From positions 1-27,477 of the forward strand of contig CAADWS010000033.1 in NCBI GenBank assembly GCA_900752815.1: a stretch of 27,477 bases of DNA, in the 5' to 3' direction. Below the pieces are notes generated by a model. It was given only the letters and a program-made list of their open reading frames with translations, had not been told where the DNA came from and searched no databases. The translations under genes were made by a program, and so were the position numbers. Below are positions 1-7,728 of this stretch, in pieces (position 1 is the first letter of the stretch; every line of letters starts with the position of its first letter). The DNA is from Bacteroidaceae bacterium. Lineage in GTDB: Bacteria > Bacteroidota > Bacteroidia > Bacteroidales > Bacteroidaceae.

Positions 1-11
1 ATCACTTCTAA

Positions 12-275
12 TTTACTAAATATCAGCGATATGCGCAACCTTTCATACATAAATATTTTATCGATTTAATTCCGCCAACGGGTAGAATATATAAAATGGT
101 AAAAGCATCACAAAAAAGATGTTATTTCATACCAGCTTCCATTGCGACTCCCATCATAGATAATTATGAACTTGGAAACAATAACTTAGCAGAACGTAGC
201 TGGACCGACGAGAAAATCCAGGAAATCTGCCTGCCTCTCCGCATAGACCGGACAGGGCAACTGCACTTCCGATAG
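12..275 (+). CDS. cas9: Cas9 C-terminal fragment (type II-C), partial
   Basis: The frame ending at the TAG at 273-275 is open back to position 12 and encodes about 87 residues. It contains GRIYKMVKA, then CYFIPASIATPIIDNYE, then EKIQEICLPLRIDRTGQL. This pattern, with a short basic strand, an FIP-x-A-x-P-I-D stretch and a final CLPLRIDRxG, resembles the extreme C-terminus (PAM-interacting end) of Bacteroidetes II-C Cas9 proteins. Its position directly before cas1-cas2-array supports the call. The rest of the gene lies outside the window. A TAA at 9-11 is in the same frame, so either the reading frame shifts within the first 20 bases or the gene is broken here. Reading the first 15 bases in frame 1 and adding one base after 'tta' would join ITSNL to TKYQRYAQ. 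The identity rests on motif resemblance and context. Confidence 0.72.
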   Translation, partial: FTKYQRYAQPFIHKYFIDLIPPTGRIYKMVKASQKRCYFIPASIATPIIDNYELGNNNLAERSWTDEKIQEICLPLRIDRTGQLHFR

Positions 276-284
276 TAACCCCTA

Positions 285-335
285 AGCAAAGGCGCAAGCG
301 ACCCCACGGCCGCTTTGCGCCTTTGCTGTTTTTTT
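285..335 (+). terminator. Rho-independent terminator between cas9 and cas1
   Basis: A perfect 13-bp inverted repeat (AGCAAAGGCGCAA at 285-297, TTGCGCCTTTGCT at 315-327) has a 17-nt loop and is followed after one G by seven T (329-335). It starts 10 bp after the cas9 stop and ends 25 bp before cas1. By structure it is a strong intrinsic terminator, so cas1-cas2 would depend on read-through or a separate promoter. Confidence 0.8.
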
Positions 336-359
336 CCATCCTTGAAAACCTTATCCCCC

Positions 360-1295
360 ATGATCAAACGCACACTCTATTTCGGCAACCCTGCCTACCT
401 TTCCCTGCGCAACGGACAACTCGTGTTCCAACTGCCCGAAGTGGCCAAGAACGAAAACGCCGACGAGTGGATGCGCCGCGAATCGGTGCGCACCTTTCCA
501 GTGGAAGACCTCGGACTCGTGGTGCTCGACCACCGCCAAATCACCATCACCCAGGCACTGCTGGCCGCCCTCCTCGACAACCAGACCGCCGTCATCACCT
601 GCGATGCCCGCAGCATGCCGGCCGGTCTCCTGCTCCCGCTCGACGGCCACACCCTGCAAAGCGAACGCTTCCGCCACCAGCTGGAATCGTCGCTCCCGCT
701 ACGCAAACAGCTGTGGCAGCAAACCGTCCGTGCCAAAATCCGGAACCAGGCCGCCGTGCTCCAGGCCCACACCCCGGCCGAAGTCCGCTGCCTGCAAGCC
801 TGGGCGGCCGACGTGCGCAGCGGCGATGCCGACAACCTGGAAGGCCGGGCAGCGGCCTATTACTGGAAGAACCTCTTCGCCGCCGAAATTCCCCGCTTCG
901 TCCGCGGACGCGACGAAGCCCCGCCCAACCAGCTCCTCAACTACGGCTATGCCATCGTGAGAGCCATCATCGCCCGTGCCCTCGTGGGCAGCGGCCTGCT
1001 CCCCACCCTGGGCATCCACCATCACAACCGCTACAACGCCTACTGCCTGGCCGACGACATCATGGAGCCTTACCGCCCCTATGTCGACGAAATGGTGCTG
1101 GGCATTGTGCGCGAAGGCCAGCCCTTCGATACGCTCCACCGCGAACTCAAAGCCCGTCTGCTGTCACTCCCCACCACGGAAGTCTGCATCAACGGCCGTC
1201 GCAGTCCGCTCATGGTGGCCGCCGCCACCACAGCCGCCTCGCTCGTACGCTGTTTCAGCGGCGAAAGCCGACTGCTGGTGTTTCCGGAACGCTAA
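360..1295 (+). CDS. cas1: CRISPR-associated endonuclease Cas1 (type II-C)
   Basis: A 311-aa protein beginning MIKRTLYFGNPAYLSL, the standard opening of type II Cas1. The open frame extends further upstream to 315, but this ATG matches the family start. Cas1 is the metal-dependent integrase of the Cas1-Cas2 spacer-acquisition complex. The expected active-site residues are visible: Glu161 in NLEGRAA, His220 in LGIHHHN, and the acidic cluster in LADDIMEPYRP at about residues 231-240. Length is normal for the family. It lies after the cas9 terminator and 15 bp before cas2, so cas1-cas2 are probably co-transcribed. The gene is GC-rich compared with the adjacent array. No csn2 or cas4 lies nearby, which together with this Cas1 sequence type points to subtype II-C. 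Confidence 0.96.
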   Translation: MIKRTLYFGNPAYLSLRNGQLVFQLPEVAKNENADEWMRRESVRTFPVEDLGLVVLDHRQITITQALLAALLDNQTAVITCDARSMPAGLLLPLDGHTLQSERFRHQLESSLPLRKQLWQQTVRAKIRNQAAVLQAHTPAEVRCLQAWAADVRSGDADNLEGRAAAYYWKNLFAAEIPRFVRGRDEAPPNQLLNYGYAIVRAIIARALVGSGLLPTLGIHHHNRYNAYCLADDIMEPYRPYVDEMVLGIVREGQPFDTLHRELKARLLSLPTTEVCINGRRSPLMVAAATTAASLVRCFSGESRLLVFPER

Positions 1296-1310
1296 CCCCT
1301 CCCTTCCTCC

Positions 1311-1643
1311 ATGGACCGCTTCAGCGAATACCGAATTATGTGGGTACTTGTATTTTTCGACCTTCCCACCGAAACCAAGCGCGAACGGAAATCGGCAGCC
1401 GACTTCCGCCAAAACCTCTTGCGCGACGGCTTCACCATGTTCCAGTTCTCCATCTACGTGCGCCACTGTGCCAGCAGCGAAAATGCCGAAGTACACGTGC
1501 GCCGTGTGAAAAACCTGCTGCCCCCGCACGGAAAAGTAGGGATTCTCACCATCACCGACAAACAGTTTTCCTCCATGCAACTTTTTTATGGAGCCAAAAG
1601 CCATCCTTCCCCCGGCAACCCCATCCAGCTGGAACTGTTCTGA
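1311..1643 (+). CDS. cas2: CRISPR-associated endoribonuclease-fold protein Cas2
   Basis: A 110-aa protein opening MDRFSEYRIMWVLVFFDLP. The first beta strand ends in the conserved Asp17 of the Cas2 ferredoxin fold, followed by the usual RxxFRxxLLxxGFxMxQFSIY pattern. Cas2 acts as the scaffold dimer of the Cas1-Cas2 integration complex. The C-terminus ends with PIQLELF, a short tail of the kind that packs against Cas1 in other systems (inference). Its start lies 15 bp after the cas1 stop, and its stop is 125 bp before the first CRISPR repeat. The ATG at 1311 is the only sensible start. Confidence 0.96.
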   Translation: MDRFSEYRIMWVLVFFDLPTETKRERKSAADFRQNLLRDGFTMFQFSIYVRHCASSENAEVHVRRVKNLLPPHGKVGILTITDKQFSSMQLFYGAKSHPSPGNPIQLELF

Positions 1644-1651
1644 AAAAGAAG

Positions 1652-1692
1652 AAGGAGACTCCCGCTTTTTTTTACGCTGCAGGAATCTCCTT
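1652..1692 (+). terminator. Imperfect hairpin after cas2, possible terminator
   Basis: An 11-bp interrupted stem starts at 1652 (AAGGAGAcTCCcGC) and pairs with GCaGGAaTCTCCTT ending at 1692, with two internal mismatches and a T-rich loop. It lies 9 bp after the cas2 stop and is followed by a short T-rich stretch. It may end the cas1-cas2 transcript before the array. The stem is imperfect and the T-tract is interrupted, so this is a weaker call than the cas9-cas1 terminator. Confidence 0.45.
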
Positions 1693-1768
1693 TCTTTATG
1701 AAGACAATCTTTTTTATTTTCTAATTTCGCACCTATTTATCTATCAAACAACTACTTGCTAAGATTGA

Positions 1769-3710
1769 GTTGTCTTCAATATGCGAAGATACTAATTTGA
1801 AAGCTATTCACAACAAATGTATAACAATTAAAGCTACTTATTATGTTGTCTTCAATATGCGAAGATACTAATTTGAAAGCTATTCACAACTAATCTCGCT
1901 TTGCTCTTTGGGAACCCAACGTTGTCTTCAATATGCGAAGATACTAATTTGAAAGCTATTCACAACACGGGTAAATACAATCAATTCTTGACTATGTTGT
2001 CTTCAATATGCGAAGATACTAATTTGAAAGCTATTCACAACCACTTGCTTTCGGCGACCCTCGGCGGTTTCGTTGTCTTCAATATGCGAAGATACTAATT
2101 TGAAAGCTATTCACAACGGATATTCAGAACAACTTTGGGCAGACTGAGTTGTCTTCAATATGCGAAGATACTAATTTGAAAGCTATTCACAACTTACAGA
2201 ATCTTCAATTTTTAATCCACCTAGTTGTCTTCAATATGCGAAGATACTAATTTGAAAGCTATTCACAACCGCATCGCTCCGGCTTAATTTTGCCTTGTTG
2301 TTGTCTTCAATATGCGAAGATACTAATTTGAAAGCTATTCACAACGGGGCACGATTAGATAAAGAGCAGCAAGCAGTTGTCTTCAATATGCGAAGATACT
2401 AATTTGAAAGCTATTCACAACCTGCTGAGAAGGGAAATAAGTGGATTAGTAGTTGTCTTCAATATGCGAAGATACTAATTTGAAAGCTATTCACAACAGA
2501 CACAACAACAATAGTTCTGCAATGTATGTTGTCTTCAATATGCGAAGATACTAATTTGAAAGCTATTCACAACTGTCTAACGGCATGAGTATTGTAACGA
2601 ATAGTTGTCTTCAATATGCGAAGATACTAATTTGAAAGCTATTCACAACTGCTACCGGTATGACAATTATGTGTTTAGGGTTGTCTTCAATATGCGAAGA
2701 TACTAATTTGAAAGCTATTCACAACGCCTCGTTATTATAATTATAAGATGGCTTAGTTGTCTTCAATATGCGAAGATACTAATTTGAAAGCTATTCACAA
2801 CGATATTGTCACTAATATTAATGGCGATGAAGTTGTCTTCAATATGCGAAGATACTAATTTGAAAGCTATTCACAACGGAGTTATCCATCCTCCGAACAT
2901 GAAACCGGTTGTCTTCAATATGCGAAGATACTAATTTGAAAGCTATTCACAACCAGACCAAGTAGGGTATCTTACAATTATCAGTTGTCTTCAATATGCG
3001 AAGATACTAATTTGAAAGCTATTCACAACCGGTTTAACGGGCGTTGAAACATTGCAGGGTTGTCTTCAATATGCGAAGATACTAATTTGAAAGCTATTCA
3101 CAACTATGCAAACGCAATGGATAAGAAGTTGCAGGTTGTCTTCAATATGCGAAGATACTAATTTGAAAGCTATTCACAACGTAGCGGTACCAACCGTTAT
3201 AACAGAAGGGTTGTCTTCAATATGCGAAGATACTAATTTGAAAGCTATTCACAACTTGTAACCTTTATAGAAAATATGATTGCTGGTTGTCTTCAATATG
3301 CGAAGATACTAATTTGAAAGCTATTCACAACTGGCGAACAAATTGGACGTCGGAGCCGTTGGTTGTCTTCAATATGCGAAGATACTAATTTGAAAGCTAT
3401 TCACAACTGCAACAAGTGCGTGCTGTGTCGACAAAAGTTGTCTTCAATATGCGAAGATACTAATTTGAAAGCTATTCACAACGCACCGGCTTCGCAGCCT
3501 CCGCCGCTCGTCGTTGTCTTCAATATGCGAAGATACTAATTTGAAAGCTATTCACAACGAAAAGGATGATAATTAAGTTTAATGAAGGGTTGTCTTCAAT
3601 ATGCGAAGATACTAATTTGAAAGCTATTCACAACAGTTCTGACAGCTTCGCTTTCAGGTTCTCCGTTGTCTTCAATGTGCAAAAATACTAAATTGAAAAT
3701 CATGTAAGAC
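1769..3710. CRISPR. Type II-C CRISPR array, 25 perfect 46-nt repeats plus one degenerate, 25 spacers
   Basis: The 46-nt repeat begins GTTGTCTTCAATATGCGAAG and ends GAAAGCTATTCACAAC. It is identical in 25 copies starting at 1769, 1845, 1921, 1996, 2072, 2148, 2224, 2300, 2376, 2452, 2528, 2604, 2680, 2756, 2832, 2908, 2984, 3059, 3135, 3210, 3286, 3362, 3437, 3513 and 3589. A 26th, degenerate copy lies at 3665-3710. There are 21 spacers of 30 nt and four of 29 nt (the 3rd, 17th, 19th and 22nd). The repeat ends are mutually complementary (GTTGT/ACAAC), and TCTTC/GAAGA forms an internal stem. Read on the minus strand, the repeat begins GTTGTGAATAGCTTTCAAAT, close to the II-C repeats I recall from Bacteroides fragilis. 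No spacer matches another part of this window as far as I can see by eye. Strand of transcription is unresolved. Confidence 0.98.
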
Positions 3711-3725
3711 TTCCTGTGCAGGAAG
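3665..3725 (+). repeat. Degenerate terminal CRISPR repeat with adjoining hairpin
   Basis: Positions 3665-3710 keep the first 12 bases of the repeat, then diverge (TGTGCAAAAATACTAAATTG) and end CATGTAAGAC instead of CTATTCACAAC. Immediately after, CTTCCT-GTGC-AGGAAG at 3710-3725 forms a perfect 6-bp hairpin with a 4-nt loop. Three readings are possible: a decayed trailer-end repeat; a tracrRNA anti-repeat read on the plus strand followed by its first stem-loop; or, on the minus strand, a leader-end promoter, because CAAAAATA at 3680-3687 reads TATTTTTG, a perfect TAnnTTTG. The hairpin may also simply end the minus-strand gene that stops at 3727. Confidence 0.6.
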
Positions 3726-3726
3726 A

Positions 3727-4056
3727 TTATCTCCGTTTTCGCCCGTTGTGGTCATAGCGCTGTGCTCCCGCGAGCAGAAAAACCACACCCACGATGGGCA
3801 CCACAACCGAACTGAGCACCAGGGCCGAAACTTCATCCGCCACCCGCCATATCGCCAGATAAACGAACAGCACGGCAATGCCGATGCCGCAGAGACCACA
3901 ACACAGAAAGACCTTGAGCCCCTTGATATCCACATTCTTCCGCTCTGCATCCGACATCGTATGATATCCCGCAATCAGTCGGGGATATATCCCAACCAGA
4001 AGACCGGCAAGCACAAAGAAGGCGGCATACCCGATGATGAAAGCCAGCATTTCCAT
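3727..4056 (-). CDS. DUF3784-type small integral membrane protein
   Basis: A 109-aa protein with three predicted membrane helices at about residues 4-24, 49-69 and 78-97. Between the first two is the segment LIAGYHTMSDAERKNVDIKGL, which matches the 'GYNTMS-x-E-E/R-K' linker characteristic of DUF3784 proteins. The family is widespread in Firmicutes and Bacteroidetes and its function is unknown. The C-terminus is basic (NGRKRR), probably cytoplasmic. The gene stops 16 bp from the degenerate CRISPR repeat and points towards the array. It is not part of the cas operon, and I see no link in function. The start ATG at 4056 fits a short N-terminus directly preceding the first helix. Confidence 0.7.
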   Translation of the reverse strand: MEMLAFIIGYAAFFVLAGLLVGIYPRLIAGYHTMSDAERKNVDIKGLKVFLCCGLCGIGIAVLFVYLAIWRVADEVSALVLSSVVVPIVGVVFLLAGAQRYDHNGRKRR

Positions 4057-4092
4057 AAATCCTACAAAATGGATTGTTTTGAAACCGAAAGT

Positions 4093-4109
4093 TACGAAAA
4101 CTTTTCGTA
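4093..4109. promoter_or_regulatory. Perfect 17-bp palindrome upstream of the DUF3784 gene
   Basis: TACGAAAA-C-TTTTCGTA is a perfect inverted repeat of 8-bp arms, 37 bp upstream of the DUF3784 start and downstream of the GH110 stop. It could be an operator for the membrane-protein gene. No promoter box was found next to it, so the regulatory role is only inferred from symmetry and position. Confidence 0.35.
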
Positions 4110-4204
4110 GGAATCTGTCTTTGGCCGGGATTTTCCCGCGCGGACCGAAAGGATTTGCCCTGAAGGGTCTGAGGAGAGGGGACGTGCTGCTGCCCTGCTT
4201 TTTT

Positions 4205-5899
4205 TCAGTTCTCTTTCTTTATGGAAATCTGATCTACGCTATGGAAAATATAATCTTTTTCGCAAGCGACTATTTTGTTGTTTTCCAGATGCACCCCTTT
4301 TGCATTGCCGATATAGATGCCACAGGCATTGCCTTCCCCTTTTATCAGATTGTTCCTGACGGTAATCTTCTCGTGCAGATAAGTATGGGCCGTGTTGCGG
4401 GCCTCTATGATGACAGAGATGCCGGCCGCACCGGCCTGACTTCCGGCGCCTGTGCCGCAACCCGTCATGACATTGTCTTCCACAAGGACGTTGCGGGCAT
4501 GCGTACCCTCATGCCAGTTGGCTTCGGCACCGATATGAACAGCCGTTCCGGTACAATTCCGAAATACATTGTCGCGTATCACCACATCGCGGGTCTTCAC
4601 CAGTATGCCACGGGCCAGATGACTGTTGATGACTGAATGCTCAAACACCAGACGGGGCAGTTTCGATACGTTCATCAGATAATAGCCGGAAGCATTCGCC
4701 GGAAGTTCGTCCGAAAGCGTGACGTGGACTTGGGTTTCAGGCGCCTGATGCCGCACCCCAGTCACCTTGTAGGTCCGCACGGGCTGCAGGGTACTGATTT
4801 CCACCAGTTCCATTTCGTCGCCCACTCTCGGCACATCCGCCACCTGCGCATGCGTGTAGGTGACGGCCTTTACCTCAAGCACCGCTTCCCTGCCTTCTGC
4901 TCCGACAATGGTCTGATAATAGCCGTGCACATTGGTGGCGTCGTCCCCCTGCCCCTGGAAATAGCATCCCTGAAAATGCAGCATTCCCTCACAGCAGGCA
5001 AAGTGAGTGGCATCCGTATTCGTTGACTGAAAGTATCCCCGGGCGGGACGGACTGAAAGGCGTTTCAGAAATATGTCCCTGCTGTCAAATCCCACCACGC
5101 CCATGCCGGCCTGTGCCAGAATGGTGACATCTTCCAGCGTGGTAGAAGCAGACCTGTAAATCAAGATGGCGGGACGGAAATGCAAAGAGTTCAGCACGGT
5201 GACATGGCTTCCCTTCAGGCCGGCAGGCACAGCATGATGAAAACGCACCCGGTTGTTGCCCAGCAATTCTCTTTTGGGAAAGTAAATCGGTTCCGGAAAC
5301 AATCTGTTGGCGGCCTTGTCCCAAAAGGTCAGCCTGGTGAGAGGCATTTTTCCGGTAACTGCCTTTTCCTCTCCAAACTGCACATCAAAATAAGTGGAGG
5401 CGACATGGGTCACTTCGCCCGAGACAAACGGCTTTCTCTTGTAATCAATCGTGATGCCCCTAATGGTCACGCCCTCACAGTCCGTCAACGAAACCGGTTC
5501 CATCCACCCTTCACACAGCAAGGTGGCCTGTCGGGCTTCCACCGTCACCTGCCGGGCTCCGGAGAAGTCCAGTCCCTTGGCATAGCCGTAATAGGGGGTA
5601 TACAGGATTTTTTCGGGATTCTCGCCCATTTCCCCCTTCAGCACCTTTTTCTCCAGCTCCACGGCATCCGCATCTTTCAGCACATACACTCCTGCCGGGA
5701 AAAGAAGGGTGGCCCCGGGGCTTTTGCATGCCTCCCTCACGGCGGCCCTCAATGCCCTGGTGTCATCCCTGCCGTCGTCCGGCCGGGCTCCAAACGCCGT
5801 CACGTCGATGACCTTACCCGTCGCCGGAACGGACCAGACGGCAAGTGAGGCGATGAGTAGCCTCATCCATTTCCCGGTCCTTCTCCCCAGCCCATCCAT
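4205..5899 (-). CDS. GH110-family alpha-1,3-galactosidase-like secreted beta-helix protein
   Basis: The mature part opens VIDVTAFGARPDDGRDDT, the usual entry into a right-handed parallel beta-helix, and continues through many helix rungs to about residue 560. The central block NTDATHFACCEGMLHFQG...GQGDDATNVHGYY matches family GH110, which removes terminal alpha-1,3-linked galactose (blood group B and linear alpha-Gal type glycans). From the ATG at 5899, the candidate catalytic acids are Asp296 and Asp319/Asp320. The frame is open to an ATG at 5977, but MRLLIASLAVWSVPATG just inside the ATG at 5866 is the signal peptide; 5899 adds a basic n-region. The export signal indicates action in the periplasm or at the surface. 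The gene follows the GH63 gene by 89 bp on the same strand, so they probably form an operon. A related non-GH110 beta-helix enzyme is the alternative. Confidence 0.82.
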   Translation of the reverse strand: MDGLGRRTGKWMRLLIASLAVWSVPATGKVIDVTAFGARPDDGRDDTRALRAAVREACKSPGATLLFPAGVYVLKDADAVELEKKVLKGEMGENPEKILYTPYYGYAKGLDFSGARQVTVEARQATLLCEGWMEPVSLTDCEGVTIRGITIDYKRKPFVSGEVTHVASTYFDVQFGEEKAVTGKMPLTRLTFWDKAANRLFPEPIYFPKRELLGNNRVRFHHAVPAGLKGSHVTVLNSLHFRPAILIYRSASTTLEDVTILAQAGMGVVGFDSRDIFLKRLSVRPARGYFQSTNTDATHFACCEGMLHFQGCYFQGQGDDATNVHGYYQTIVGAEGREAVLEVKAVTYTHAQVADVPRVGDEMELVEISTLQPVRTYKVTGVRHQAPETQVHVTLSDELPANASGYYLMNVSKLPRLVFEHSVINSHLARGILVKTRDVVIRDNVFRNCTGTAVHIGAEANWHEGTHARNVLVEDNVMTGCGTGAGSQAGAAGISVIIEARNTAHTYLHEKITVRNNLIKGEGNACGIYIGNAKGVHLENNKIVACEKDYIFHSVDQISIKKEN

Positions 5900-5988
5900 C
5901 CGCAACGGCGCAGAAGAAACACCTCGGGATGCTGCGTTGCCGCAACGGCGGGCCAACGGCAGATTTTCTCTCCTCATATTTCCTGTGC

Positions 5989-7331
5989 TTAATACGGCTG
6001 CAACATCAACTGGAGCAGATGCGAGGCTGTCCAGCCAAAATTTCTGGCCCCGCTGGCTTCGCCGGTCAGCGGATTATAATGTTCGCGCAGTTCCACCTCG
6101 GGGTCTGTAATGCCCTGTGCGTTTTTCAGCATCTTTTTCAGCAAAGCAACAGCTTCCTCCTTATACCCGTACTTCAGCAAGCCCATATAGCCGAAATAAA
6201 ACTGGTCCAGCCAAACCGGCCCCCGCCAGTATCCATCCTGCGGGTCAAACTCAGGGCATTCCCTGGATGCCGTCGGCAGCGGAACAAAGGTGTTGAACTT
6301 ATTCTGGTCCATCATCCGTGCCACCACAGCCTTTGCCTGCTCCTTTGTGGCTACTCCTGTAAACAATGGCGTCCAGCCACACGATTCCTGGCTCAAGATG
6401 AATGTGCCGTCGTCCATCCTGACATCATAGAAGAAACCGGTCTTTTCGTCAAAGAATGTTTCCTGAATCTGCTTTTTCAGGGTTTTCATTTCAGCCTCAT
6501 ACTGCTTCGCCTCATTTTTCTTCCCGAGCAAACGGGCCATTTGGGCCAGATAGCCTTTTTCCTGATACATATAGGCACTCAGGTCGACCGGCTCGGTATT
6601 CATGGAATAACAATGGTCCGACTTCTTCAGCATTTTTGCCCCGTCATACCTGATGGCATTGTCGGCCATCTCACATTTGGCCTTGCCCAGCACATTGACG
6701 CTTGCTCCCAGTTCGCATAAGCCGTTCCGGTTGATGTCGCGGAATTCATAACGCCATTTGTGATATTTCACCACTTTCGGATACATCTCGGCAATAAACG
6801 CCTTATCGTGCGTGCGTTCATATATCTCCCAAATGGCCCAACCGGACAAGGGGGGCTTGGTCAGGTCCGTAACACACGTGGAACGGGTGAAGTTCATCGT
6901 GTCCGGAAACACACAGTCCGGAACCATTCCCGCTGCGTCCTGAAAATCATACATCGCCCGGATAGAGTTCTTGGCCAGTTTCTCGTCCACGTAGGCCAAC
7001 CCTGCGGCGTGCTTCCAGCTGTCCCACGACCACAGCCCGTTAAAGGTCGTGACGGAAGGCATTACTCCCTCGTAATGAATTCTGTTGACGGGTGCCAGAT
7101 AATTGTAAAATAACGTCTTGATGCATTTTTTTATCACGACACGCCGCTGTGCCCGCAGTTCCTCCGTATCACACCACCGGGGAACGGGCATCTGCAAGGC
7201 CCGTGCTTCGGCCTGCTCCATTCTGGCATGCAACTGCTCCTTTACCGAAAGATGGGACAAGACTTCCTGTGCATTCCCCACCCACACGGCATGCACCATC
7301 ATAAGGACAAATAAAAGATTCTTTTTTTCAT
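5989..7331 (-). CDS. GH63-type (MGH/trehalase-like) glycosidase with frameshift at the signal peptide
   Basis: An (alpha/alpha)6-barrel glycosidase. FNGLWSWDSWKHAAGLAYVD carries the candidate general acid (Asp in WDS), GYWRGPVWLDQFYFGYMGL is a barrel signature, and EHYNPLTGEASGARNFGW near the C-terminus carries the candidate base Glu. This fits GH63 (alpha-glucosidase, mannosylglycerate hydrolase, YgjK relatives); the substrate cannot be named. The uninterrupted frame runs to 7422 but has no sensible start. The ATG at 7329-7331 is followed by seven A. With eight A it would read MKKKNLLFVLMMVHAVWVGNAQ, a perfect signal peptide in frame with the enzyme. As written, that ATG gives only ten codons. 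An internal ATG in LMMVHA is the fallback start. It probably heads an operon with the GH110 gene, suggesting sequential trimming of an alpha-linked glycan. Confidence 0.83.
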
Positions 7332-7496
7332 AGTATCCGATAGTAAATTGTATTTCATTCTGAAAGCCAGCCGCCTCTCCCTCCTTCAGTCCCCAATGCA
7401 CCGCTACACGCACAAAACTCACGTTCCGCGGTGTCCTGACGGAACAAACGCCAACAGGTAAACAAGGTGACAGTCAATCCGGCCGGTTGACGCTCA

Positions 7497-7504
7497 CAAA
7501 AGTA
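7497..7504 (-). promoter_or_regulatory. Candidate -7 box of the GH63-GH110 operon
   Basis: CAAAAGTA on the plus strand reads TACTTTTG on the minus strand, a perfect Bacteroidetes TAnnTTTG element. It lies about 165 bp upstream of the ATG at 7331. No clear -33 TTTG stands 19-21 bp upstream. The box lies upstream of the whole GH63 signal-peptide region and is consistent with a start near 7331. Confidence 0.5.
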
Positions 7505-7728
7505 AGCATTTATCTGAAACGACTGTCTCCGGACGGAAAATTTCTGCAAAATTCTGTGCATGCTTGCTGCCTTTCCCTGCATTTCTCCTGCCGCGCCCGG
7601 CTCAGTCTTTCCCTGTTGCCGCCGCGAGGCCATCCCTCCGCCCCGCCCGCCGGAATATCTTTTGGCAGGCAAAAGAAAAACACCCCGAAAAGGTGGGGAA
7701 AAACAAAACTAGGAACAGAAAAAACTGT

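Noticed and set aside
1700..1707. GAAGACAA upstream of the array as a partial repeat or anti-repeat
   Set aside because: An 8-base match in an AT-rich region is within chance expectation and no further homology follows.
323..1762. Long open frame overlapping cas1 and cas2
   Set aside because: It is a shadow in a GC-rich region, with proline- and arginine-rich low-complexity sequence and no family signature; cas1 and cas2 have clear ones.
1901..2098. Short open frame inside the CRISPR array
   Set aside because: It encodes translated repeats (SSICEDTNLKAIHN) and is not a gene.
7355..7672. Minus-strand open frame upstream of the GH63 gene
   Set aside because: No signature, and it overlaps the likely promoter and leader of the GH63 gene.
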